A DNA stretch of 45,543 nt from NCBI GenBank assembly GCA_022774105.1, contig JALFNY010000205.1:1-45543 (forward strand), read 5' to 3'. How positions within the stretch are numbered: the first letter of the stretch is position 1; every line of letters starts with the position of its first letter. The translations under genes were made by a program, and so were the position numbers. The notes beneath the pieces are model-generated. The model was not told where the DNA came from, made no database searches, and saw only the letters and a program-made list of their open reading frames with translations. Below, in pieces: positions 8,648 to 16,829 of the stretch. Origin of the DNA: Prevotella sp. (GTDB taxonomy: Bacteria; Bacteroidota; Bacteroidia; Bacteroidales; Bacteroidaceae).

Positions 8648-9694
8648 ATGGCTGAAAAGAAACCCAACACACTCGAATCATACAAACAACTCATCACAAA
8701 ACTGAAGCAAGGACAAATCTCGCCAGTATATCTGTTGATGGGAGAAGAAAGTTATTACATCGACAAAATAAGCGAATGGCTATACTCCAACCTGCTGAAA
8801 GATGAGGAAAAAGACTTTAACCTAAGCATACTTTATGGTGCTGACGTGACGGCAAAGCAGATAATGGACAAGGCAAGGCGCTTCCCCATGATGTCAGAGA
8901 GACAGGTTATAGTGGTGAGAGAAGCCCAGTCAATAAAAGGTATCGACGCATTGGAGAGGTATATGGACAAGCCTGTAAGCACTACCGTGCTCGTATTATG
9001 CTACAAAGGCGGCGTGATAGACGGCAGGAAGAAACTCCCCGCTAAGGTAGCAGCGTGCGGTACAGTGTTCATCAGTAACTCCCCACGCTATGACAGAGAG
9101 ATTATCGCCTTCCTGAACGAGTACATAAAGCGCCCCGAATATAATGCTACCATAGACCCAAGAGCCGCACAAGTGATGGCAGCACACATCGGTGGAGACC
9201 TGAAACGTATGTCGTCAGAACTCGACAAACTGCTACTGTCATTCCAAAACGGTGCACCTCGCAAGATAACCGCAGAACTTATAGAGCAGAAAATAGGCAT
9301 AAGCAAGAACTACAACGTCTTTGAACTGCGCGACGCACTAATCAACCGCGATGCCCTGAAAGCCCACAGAATAGCCAAATACTTTAATGATAACCCCAGA
9401 GAGGGTGGGCTCTTCGCACTGCTTCCACAGACATTCAGTTTTTTCCAGAATCTGATGCTTGCATACTATACACCCAAGCCCATTACGGAGACTGCCATAA
9501 TGTCACAGTTAGGATTAAAAAATGCATGGGCAACACATGACTATATGACCGCAATGCGCAACTTTCCTGCACGTAAAACCATACAGATTATTTCCAAGAT
9601 AAGAGAGATTGATGCTCGTTCCAAAGGTCTTGACAACGCAAGCACCGCTCCTGGGGAACTGCTCAAAGAACTCATCACATTCATACTGCATTGA
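8648..9694 (+). CDS. holA: DNA polymerase III subunit delta
   Basis: PVYLLMGEESYYIDKISEWL...RRFPMMSERQVIVVREAQ...LDKLLLSF; typical length 348 aa. Confidence 0.9.
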   Translation: MAEKKPNTLESYKQLITKLKQGQISPVYLLMGEESYYIDKISEWLYSNLLKDEEKDFNLSILYGADVTAKQIMDKARRFPMMSERQVIVVREAQSIKGIDALERYMDKPVSTTVLVLCYKGGVIDGRKKLPAKVAACGTVFISNSPRYDREIIAFLNEYIKRPEYNATIDPRAAQVMAAHIGGDLKRMSSELDKLLLSFQNGAPRKITAELIEQKIGISKNYNVFELRDALINRDALKAHRIAKYFNDNPREGGLFALLPQTFSFFQNLMLAYYTPKPITETAIMSQLGLKNAWATHDYMTAMRNFPARKTIQIISKIREIDARSKGLDNASTAPGELLKELITFILH

Positions 9695-9742
9695 GATGGC
9701 ATGATAAACTCATGGCGATAATGCCAGCACCACACATATAAC

Positions 9743-9775
9743 GTAAGAGGAGGAACCCTGGTTCTTCCTCTTTTT
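9743..9775 (+). terminator. Terminator after holA
   Basis: AAGAGGAGGAACC-CT-GGTTCTTCCTCTTTTTC. Confidence 0.75.
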
Positions 9776-10703
9776 CATTTATCTGAGTTACGTCAATAAC
9801 CGCATATTGTAGGAAGATGCGCCTGCACTCACACCACCATTATATATATGTGTGCATGGGCAAAAAGACGGAAACGACATCGTTTCTCTCTCTTTTCACA
9901 CGCTAAAAACAACACGCCATAAGGCTATAAAAATGTAAATTCCCTTAGAAAAAGTGCCGAAAATAGCATTTTTCATACTGCTGCAATGTGTTTTTTGATG
10001 TCAAAATAGGGAGAAAAAGGCTAAAATAGGGCTATTTTTCATCTAATTTCGTCCTTTTTATAGATATTTTTTTTAGGGGTTTAAGGCTCATTTTCAAGCA
10101 TTTCCGTCATTTATTCCCCTCTGAGAATGTCGTTTTTTTATCCGTCACGACATTCATTCACACATACAATGTATTTTTTACAACACGCCAATCTAAAAGC
10201 AAAAACAAAGACCCTAAACACTTTTTATACTTTCTGTTTGTATAATTTACATTTGTAATTCAAAAGAAACGCTGCGTTATTGTTTATGTATCACAATACT
10301 AATAGCCGTATAATCTGTATTATTTAGGTTTATACATTTATATTTATAGAGATAAATACGATTAAAGAAGTAAGCAAATTGAATAATTATCACACTCTTT
10401 TTGTGTGACTTATTCCACTAAAACTCAATATGTTATATAAGATATATAGTCTATACAAGACCTATTTTTAGGAAATAATAGACCTAAATACTGAATATTC
10501 GCTATTTTATGGCTCTGTAACCTATAAATACTTGATTTAGACCCAGTCCTTTATGTTCTCTCGTTGAATAAAAGAATATCTTGCAATTTATATCTATAAA
10601 TATAGAAACTGATATTTTGTTATTACACAAATATAAATTGATTACAAAACAAGAATAATATAAAAACAAAAACATGAAGTATTGATTTGAAAATAATTAT
10701 ATA

Positions 10704-10738
10704 TTTGTTGCATGGTTCGGAATTTTTGATTAACTTTG
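10704..10738 (+). promoter_or_regulatory. Promoter of the HTH gene with palindromic -7 region
   Basis: TTTGTTG at 10704-10710 and TAACTTTG at 10731-10738; the -7 box lies in AACTTT-GTAA-AAAGTT. Confidence 0.5.
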
Positions 10739-10796
10739 TAAAAAGTTTCAACAATGGGGTAAAAACGCGGTTTTGACAGTGCTACTAACCATAAAT

Positions 10797-10818
10797 TATG
10801 GTGGTGCCACCATAAAGT
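10797..10818. promoter_or_regulatory. Inverted repeat TATGGTGG-TG-CCACCATA in the HTH gene leader
   Basis: 8-bp perfect arms, preceded by CCATAAATTATGG; candidate operator or RNA hairpin. Confidence 0.4.
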
Positions 10819-10985
10819 GGCGAGAAAGTTGGTACTCACAGCGTCATCATCGCAGGCTGGCGTGCAACTATATATTAGTGTAGTCCCTCCTATTGAGAAG
10901 TAAAAAAAATCGCATAAAAAACCTGATGACATTTTTCATGCGAAAAAAACGCGAAGAAAAGAACGCATAAAAACAATCCATAAAA

Positions 10986-11510
10986 ATGAAAGACAGAATC
11001 CGACAACTGATGGAAGCGCAGCACATGAACCAACAGACGTTTGCCACATTCACAGGAATAGCAACGGCATCACTGAGCAGTATCTTCAACGGACGCACCC
11101 GCCCTACCCTCAATCATGTTGATGCCATAATGGAGAAGTTCCCTAACGTCAACCCAATCTGGTTGCTAAAAGGAAAAGGGGGAATGATGTTGTCTTCTGA
11201 TGACGCTTCCGCCACGAGTGGACAAACATCTACTGACGCGCCAGAGGGGGCAGGAACATCTGCTCATACGGGTAGCAACAGTGGGGTGCGAGGTACTGAC
11301 AATTTGTCAGTAGAGCCAAACCTCTTCTCTCAACAAAACGTGGGAACGCAACAGTGGAGTACCACCCCAAATATAGGTGGTAAAAAACCTACGAGTTTTC
11401 ATATTGAGAGTGAACAGAGGGTTGTCATGCCTCAGCGTAAGATTACAGAGATACGGATATTCTATGATGACCAGACATGGGAGACATTTGTGCCTAAAAA
11501 AGAGAAATAG
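10986..11510 (+). CDS. XRE/Cro-type helix-turn-helix protein with conserved Bacteroidetes C-terminus
   Basis: N-terminal HTH IRQLMEAQHMNQQTFATFTGIATASLSSIFNGRTRPTLNHVDAIMEKF; low-complexity S/T/G linker; C-terminal RKITEIRIFYDDQTWETFVPKKEK. Confidence 0.85.
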   Translation: MKDRIRQLMEAQHMNQQTFATFTGIATASLSSIFNGRTRPTLNHVDAIMEKFPNVNPIWLLKGKGGMMLSSDDASATSGQTSTDAPEGAGTSAHTGSNSGVRGTDNLSVEPNLFSQQNVGTQQWSTTPNIGGKKPTSFHIESEQRVVMPQRKITEIRIFYDDQTWETFVPKKEK

Positions 11511-11670
11511 CATCGCCTTATTCTGATGGAGAAAGTGCGGACTATGAAACGTAAGGGTGCTATTCCTAACACAACCAGCACCTGTCTGCTGGTATGCAAA
11601 TATCAAACTACACCGTATTCATTAATCTTTGTGTGCGTCACTTTGTGTAACACACAATGGTTGTGACACC

Positions 11671-11767
11671 TCTCGACGGTCACAGCCAGCCTCGCCTACC
11701 GACATCGGGGGCTCCAATATGTTTGTCTGGTAATGCACTTTTACCCAGGGTTGCACCCTAGGCTTTG
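11671..11767 (-). repeat. Intergenic block 2, copy 1 (CAAAGcctAGGGTGCaACCCTG...GAGCCCC...GTCGGTAGGCGAGGC on the minus strand)
   Basis: Alignable by eye with 38744-38831 on the plus strand; same order and orientation relative to a 22-bp array. Confidence 0.65.
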
Positions 11768-11813
11768 TATTGTCACACCTTCATGGTTAGACGCAAACAT
11801 TGACAACAGGATA

Positions 11814-11901
11814 TAATCAGCACTTAATAACACGGTAATCAGCACCTAATTACAAGGCAATCTGCACCTAATTACAAGGCAATCCGCAAATAAACGAAAA
11901 A
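11814..11901. repeat. 22-bp palindromic-unit array, locus C (4 units, starts 11814/11836/11858/11880)
   Basis: TAATCAGCACTTAATAACACGG / TAATCAGCACCTAATTACAAGG / CAATCTGCACCTAATTACAAGG / CAATCCGCAAATAAACGAAAAA. Confidence 0.85.
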
Positions 11902-12065
11902 CAACCAGCAACAGGTGCGTTTGCTGGTGACACATTTTTATAGAATCAACGAGTTGACGGCATAATAATACAAGCATCAGGAGAGCGTGTGACCAAGGTC
12001 CTCACGTTAATGGCATGAGGCACTGACAACATATAATGCCCTGTCAATCCCGTTGTTGTCAGGCG

Positions 12066-12401
12066 TCAGTTGTGCTTGCGGTGCGCCTCTTCCGCCAGCA
12101 TACGGCGTTTCTTTTCTATCATCTCCCCTTCCCTTTCGCCATAGAATCCACCGATAGAACCGTCTGCCGCCACTACCCTATGGCACGGCACGTCTGGCGC
12201 GAACGGATTGCGACGCAATGCTTGTCCTACTGCCTGAGCACTGCTACAGCCAATGCGCCGAGCCAATGCGCCGTAACTGACGGTTGTTCCACACGGCACG
12301 TTCAGCAGTTCCAGATACACTTTTCGCTGAAACTCCGTTATATTTTTTGCCTCCTTCACCCTGCGGCGTATTTCTTCCTTGCTGTCCATCTGTTGTGTCA
12401 T
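12066..12401 (-). CDS. MGMT-family methylated-DNA-protein cysteine methyltransferase
   Basis: VPCGTTVSYGALARRIG...NPFAPDVPCHRVVAADGSIGGF with active-site PCHR. Confidence 0.9.
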   Translation of the reverse strand: MTQQMDSKEEIRRRVKEAKNITEFQRKVYLELLNVPCGTTVSYGALARRIGCSSAQAVGQALRRNPFAPDVPCHRVVAADGSIGGFYGEREGEMIEKKRRMLAEEAHRKHN

Positions 12402-12485
12402 TATTGTTCTTTTTCCTGCACCTTCCTCCCTTCCCTGCCGTGTGCGGAGGATGGTATCATTGCTGATAATATTTGGCCATGCAGT

Positions 12486-13109
12486 TCACCGCCTCGTAAG
12501 GTCATAGCCATACCTCACGAACATGGCTCTGTATGCCTCTACCTTTTTCCCAAATGCCAGCGGATAGGCGCGTGAAGAACTTGGCAGACGATACAGTTCC
12601 ATGGTGTCTTCCAGCGTTATGCTATGGTTCACTCGTGGCATCTCCTCCACTCCGTAGTATCGGCATATCGTTTCCGTGGCTTTCTCTCCCGTTGTTATCA
12701 CAGCCCTCAGATACTTCAATCCCGCAGTGAGAGCGCGTATGTCTGTTGGTTCCACCACTTCAAGGAACTTGTCTGAGGCATTATCCCTCAACCGTCTCAC
12801 GGCTGTAGCGGTGTCATAAAAGGCTATCCCACAGTCCTTGCAGTGCTCTACTATCTCACGAAGCATAAAGCGTTTCGATGCTTTGTCAACGAAGAAGTCT
12901 CTGTCTCCGTAAAACACCTCGCCCTCTATGCGCCAGTGATCGTTGATGAAATTGGGGTAAAAGAAGTCACAGCACCACCGTTTTCGCTGTGGTGGGAAAC
13001 TGCCAAGGAACAGCACCTTTGCGCTTTCTGGCAAGAAAGGGAGCAATGGGTGATACTCCACTCCGTCACCACTGCGCTCTATGTTATATGTGTTAAGATA
13101 ACTTTCCAT
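12486..13109 (-). CDS. Uracil-DNA-glycosylase-family protein
   Basis: VLFLGSFPPQRKRWCCDFFYPNFINDHWRI...GIAFYDTATAVRRLRDNASDKFL...LPSSSRAYPLAFGKKVEAY. Confidence 0.8.
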   Translation of the reverse strand: MESYLNTYNIERSGDGVEYHPLLPFLPESAKVLFLGSFPPQRKRWCCDFFYPNFINDHWRIEGEVFYGDRDFFVDKASKRFMLREIVEHCKDCGIAFYDTATAVRRLRDNASDKFLEVVEPTDIRALTAGLKYLRAVITTGEKATETICRYYGVEEMPRVNHSITLEDTMELYRLPSSSRAYPLAFGKKVEAYRAMFVRYGYDLTRR

Positions 13110-13215
13110 CGGTGATTTATTTTTCTTCTGACTGCAAAAGTACGAAAATTCTTTGTCATCACCAAACTCATCAGGTGCTTTGTCAGGTTACGGTGCCTAC
13201 AGTGTCAGTATAAAG

Positions 13216-13259
13216 CAAAAAGTTGGGAGCAGCAGAGAGTTTTCCCTGTTGCTCCCAAC
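13216..13259 (-). terminator. Terminator of the 13284-16604 glycosidase gene
   Basis: GTTGGGAGCAACAG...CTGCTGCTCCCAAC followed by TTTTT on the minus strand. Confidence 0.75.
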
Positions 13260-13283
13260 GTGTGTTGTATTTCGTTTCATTGT

Positions 13284-16200
13284 TCACCTCTTCACGGGCA
13301 TCTCCCGCTGCAATATGTGCAATCCCTTGCCTTGATGGTATCTGCTTCCGTCTCTGTCATAGTATATGGTGAGCAGTTTTCCGTGATAAGGCAGATTGTC
13401 AATGCAGAAGTAATCCCACGTCTCTGGCACCAATGGTTTTACCGTTACGCTGTCATCCATAGATGGGCGCAGGCCTATCAGCCCCGTTATTATGAGGTCA
13501 TTATAGGTAGAGTGGTTGTAGTATTTTGAGCGTTCCTTATCCCCCATCAGCCATTGCCCGTCCGTTTCGTCAAGGTATTCGCCTATATACGGTCTGCCAC
13601 GGCGATACTGTGACTCGGTGTATTTCTTGAGATGATAGAAGAAGAGGTTGCCGTTGTCTATGCCACTTGTCCTTACGTCCCTTTTATCTGCCTCACTGTT
13701 GTACACTATGTTACGGCAAGAATCCGTCAAAGCCTTTGCTAACAGTGGGTAAGAATCCATCACATTGGCGAGTGCTGTCAGTGTCTGCGCCGTTGCAAAG
13801 GGCCATATTGCACCGTCCCATTCGCATGAAGGCCTCTGCGGACGGAAGCGTTTGCGGAAGAGAGGATGCCGCCTTTCCGCCGTGGTAATGCCGAAGGGTG
13901 CGTTGAATCCCTTCTCATCCGTCAGTTGCAACCATGCTGGCAGATACTTCGTGACATTGTCATCAGGCAAGGAGAAGTACCATGGTATGTAGCCAATCTC
14001 CTCACGTACCGCCACAAGTGTGTCAGCAGTAGTCAGCGTTCCGTAGAAGTGCAACTGGCTGTTCCATAGTTTTTCCTCCATCAGCCCCTTTAGTTTCTTG
14101 GCCTTACGGGCATATTCCGCACCCGTAGCGGTGCCTTTGTTCAGCAGAGAGAGGGCCATGTAGTTGCCGTACATATATGAATTGATTGTCGGGCGACGGT
14201 TGTTCTCCCTGCGTGCGCCGCTTATTTGTTCCTCCATGCCGTCCTTTACGTCACGCTGCCAGAAGAGGCTGTCGGTGTAAAGATGTGTCTTCTCCCACTG
14301 CGTCATGTTGTTTTGCAGGTCGGTGTTGTACCTCTCCATCCAGCGTGTGCTGCCCTGTTGTAACGAGCGTTGCCACATAGCCCACGGCAACCACGAACTG
14401 AACGAATCCAGACGAGGCATCGGTGTGCCGTCATTACCACCTCTCAGCCATACGTTCACATTGTCTTCAAGGAACCGATTGTCCCTAAGCCAGCGGCTTT
14501 CCATAATATGATGCCCCAGAGCGCAGGATATAAGGTTGTACCGTGTGGCGTAAGAACGGTCCACAAGAAACTCATTCATCACGTAGCCCTGCGGTGTTTC
14601 CCTGATTGACTTGCGCAGAGTCCACCAGCGATAGTAGAACATTTCCTCTATCTGTTTGTCCGGACAGTCGAGCAATGGGATGTTATTCTCCATCCATTCT
14701 GCCGCCTTGCTGTCAGGGAAAGCCTGCACAACGCCCTCTGGTTCCATACTGTTGAAACGTTCAACGTAATGCTTATAGTTGTCCCAACGCAGCAATGCAC
14801 CCTGTATCTTGTCCCCTGCGTCATATGTTCGCACATTGTTTATGTAGTAAACAGCAAGGGAATCCATTGCGCCTGCATCTGGAAGGTCCTGATAGGCGGG
14901 TGTGTCTGCTGGGGAATCAATGGTTGGTTCTGTCCTTCTTCCGCCCGTTCTCAGAGACAGACGCGTAATGCTCTCAATGGGAGCAAATAATATTTTCGGT
15001 CCAATCTTCTTGCCATCAACCCATATTGTCAGCATACGGCTGTTGAGATCACAATGCAATCGCAGCGCGTACGTCTTTCCAGCAGAGTACTCTTGCAATA
15101 TGTTATTGTATCGCGCACCCGTCTTCACCGTCAGTCTCCCATCCTGTTGAAAAGTCAGTCTGGTGCAAGCGTTACCGTGATTGTCAAGCAGTTCCAACAG
15201 CAGTTCGCCGTGATTGTTCTGCATTGGCGTCACGTTCATCTCCATCTCCAGCACCCTTGTTGCAGGAATAACCCTCTCTGCCTTAGCAAAGTCAAAGTGA
15301 TCACGGTCAGCAATAGCCAGTTTTCCACCCTCCACCGTCACTGGTGCGTAGATTAGTGACATGATATTCCAGTTGTCAAGCGTCCCTTCCTTTGAGAAAT
15401 CATCATCTGCATGTAGCGTGGCCTGTGTCCTTATAGGCACTGGTATGCGTGCCACCCAGATGTCTTCCTTATTCACTGAGTACGCCACATACATCGGGTC
15501 GCCCGGCTTCAAGGGACTGTCCGTCACCTCAACACCCCTCACATACTGTGGTCCGTGGCTCTTATACTGCCCTCCGTAGCGCAGGGGCGTCATCTCACCG
15601 TGTACTAAATTCAGCGTAGTATATTCCTCTCCGTCCACACTTGTGCTTAAAGCCAGCGGCCAACGGAACTCCGCTGGGTTATATACAGTGGCAAATGTGC
15701 CGTCAGAGAGCCGCTGTCCCCATATCTTTGCATTGCTGTTGACAAAGCCCTTTGCCCTTGCCACCGGTTGCGTCCACGTCTTTCCGCCGTCCTTACTCTG
15801 CGAGGTTAGCGCGTGTTTCCATAGTCCTACGATGGTAGAATCATCTGGAAGAACGTAATGACAGAACGCCTTATACACGTTTTTCAGTGGTAGTCGTGGG
15901 TCGTTACGGTCACATTCCTCCACCATCTGCATCCACATCAGCGGATTGTTAAGTATCTCTTCACACGCTTTACGGAACTTCTTGTCCTTCGATGTGGTGT
16001 AAAGTGGCCAGCGCATATCACTCTTTTGCCTGTCATGGTTTACGTAAAGAAAGAATATCGGGCCCAAAGTACCGTCGGCTTTCACCTCTCTTACCACACG
16101 TCCTATGCCGTTTCCGTCGTTAGGGTCGTCCTTCGGCGTGCGGCAAACACCATAATGTCCCAGTGCCAGCAGCCTCTCTCCCGTGGCTTTTGATGACACA

Positions 16201-16604
16201 TACCAACCCATTCTCTGGTGCATCACCGCCATTTTACCCATTCCGTAGTCGGGGAAAAGCGTCTGTGGGGCAGTCCAGCGGACACCGTCCGCAGAGCATT
16301 GCATAAATGTTTGTGACGGTGGCACGTGCTCGCTGACAGGGTCTGAGAGGTAGTGCATCCACAGTTTTCCACGCCATTGTGCCATCATTGGCTGGTGATT
16401 ATACGTCCAAGGCATCACACTTGCTGCGGAATCAGGCCGTTCGCGGCTCGCCCTCATGGTCTGTATGCAGTGTACACCAATCGCCGGAGCAAGCCCACCA
16501 TCATGCCTTTGAGGGTCACTCAGCACGTTTCCAGTATATCGCACCTGCGCTGTCACAGAGCAGACAGCAGCACAAAAGGATAGGAATATAATGTCTCTTC
16601 TCAT
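13284..16604 (-). CDS. Bifunctional glycosidase: N-terminal Asp-box beta-propeller plus C-terminal (alpha/alpha)6-like barrel; resembles B. thetaiotaomicron BT1020 (GH143-GH142) of RG-II chain D degradation
   Basis: Signal peptide; Asp-box-like CSADGVRWTAPQTL and SQSKDGGKTWTQPV; central laminin-G-like segment; C-terminal YRWWTLRKSIRETPQGYVMNEFLVDRSYATRYNLISCALGHHIMESRWL...SCEWDGAIWPFATAQTLTAL. Confidence 0.75.
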   Translation of the reverse strand: MRRDIIFLSFCAAVCSVTAQVRYTGNVLSDPQRHDGGLAPAIGVHCIQTMRASRERPDSAASVMPWTYNHQPMMAQWRGKLWMHYLSDPVSEHVPPSQTFMQCSADGVRWTAPQTLFPDYGMGKMAVMHQRMGWYVSSKATGERLLALGHYGVCRTPKDDPNDGNGIGRVVREVKADGTLGPIFFLYVNHDRQKSDMRWPLYTTSKDKKFRKACEEILNNPLMWMQMVEECDRNDPRLPLKNVYKAFCHYVLPDDSTIVGLWKHALTSQSKDGGKTWTQPVARAKGFVNSNAKIWGQRLSDGTFATVYNPAEFRWPLALSTSVDGEEYTTLNLVHGEMTPLRYGGQYKSHGPQYVRGVEVTDSPLKPGDPMYVAYSVNKEDIWVARIPVPIRTQATLHADDDFSKEGTLDNWNIMSLIYAPVTVEGGKLAIADRDHFDFAKAERVIPATRVLEMEMNVTPMQNNHGELLLELLDNHGNACTRLTFQQDGRLTVKTGARYNNILQEYSAGKTYALRLHCDLNSRMLTIWVDGKKIGPKILFAPIESITRLSLRTGGRRTEPTIDSPADTPAYQDLPDAGAMDSLAVYYINNVRTYDAGDKIQGALLRWDNYKHYVERFNSMEPEGVVQAFPDSKAAEWMENNIPLLDCPDKQIEEMFYYRWWTLRKSIRETPQGYVMNEFLVDRSYATRYNLISCALGHHIMESRWLRDNRFLEDNVNVWLRGGNDGTPMPRLDSFSSWLPWAMWQRSLQQGSTRWMERYNTDLQNNMTQWEKTHLYTDSLFWQRDVKDGMEEQISGARRENNRRPTINSYMYGNYMALSLLNKGTATGAEYARKAKKLKGLMEEKLWNSQLHFYGTLTTADTLVAVREEIGYIPWYFSLPDDNVTKYLPAWLQLTDEKGFNAPFGITTAERRHPLFRKRFRPQRPSCEWDGAIWPFATAQTLTALANVMDSYPLLAKALTDSCRNIVYNSEADKRDVRTSGIDNGNLFFYHLKKYTESQYRRGRPYIGEYLDETDGQWLMGDKERSKYYNHSTYNDLIITGLIGLRPSMDDSVTVKPLVPETWDYFCIDNLPYHGKLLTIYYDRDGSRYHQGKGLHILQREMPVKR

Positions 16605-16742
16605 CGTGTAACTTCGTTTTTTACGTGTTTCTCCTATTCTTTATTAGACGTGCGAACCTCCTTTTAGTAATCACTTTGCAGCATAAATTCCCTTATTTAT
16701 AATATAACAAGGTGTAAAACCTTGCCTATTACAAGAAAAAAA

Positions 16743-16751
16743 ACTACCTTT
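16743..16751 (+). promoter_or_regulatory. -7 box (CTACCTTTGT) upstream of the GH78-propeller gene
   Basis: TACCTTTG about 80 nt upstream of ATG 16830. Confidence 0.45.
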
Positions 16752-16829
16752 GTCAACCTAAAACGCATTAAATCGTTACATAATCAATTACAAAACTACC
16801 AAATAACCAAGCCTATAAACCACTAAAAA

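Noticed and set aside
10642-10932. 96-aa minus-strand ORF in the AT-rich region
   Set aside because: Overlaps the predicted HTH promoter and leader dyads; Cys/Trp/Phe-rich sequence resembles random translation
9776-10985. oriC or dif assignment
   Set aside because: No exact TTATCCACA DnaA boxes or convincing XerCD site found by eye, and no dnaA/dnaN nearby
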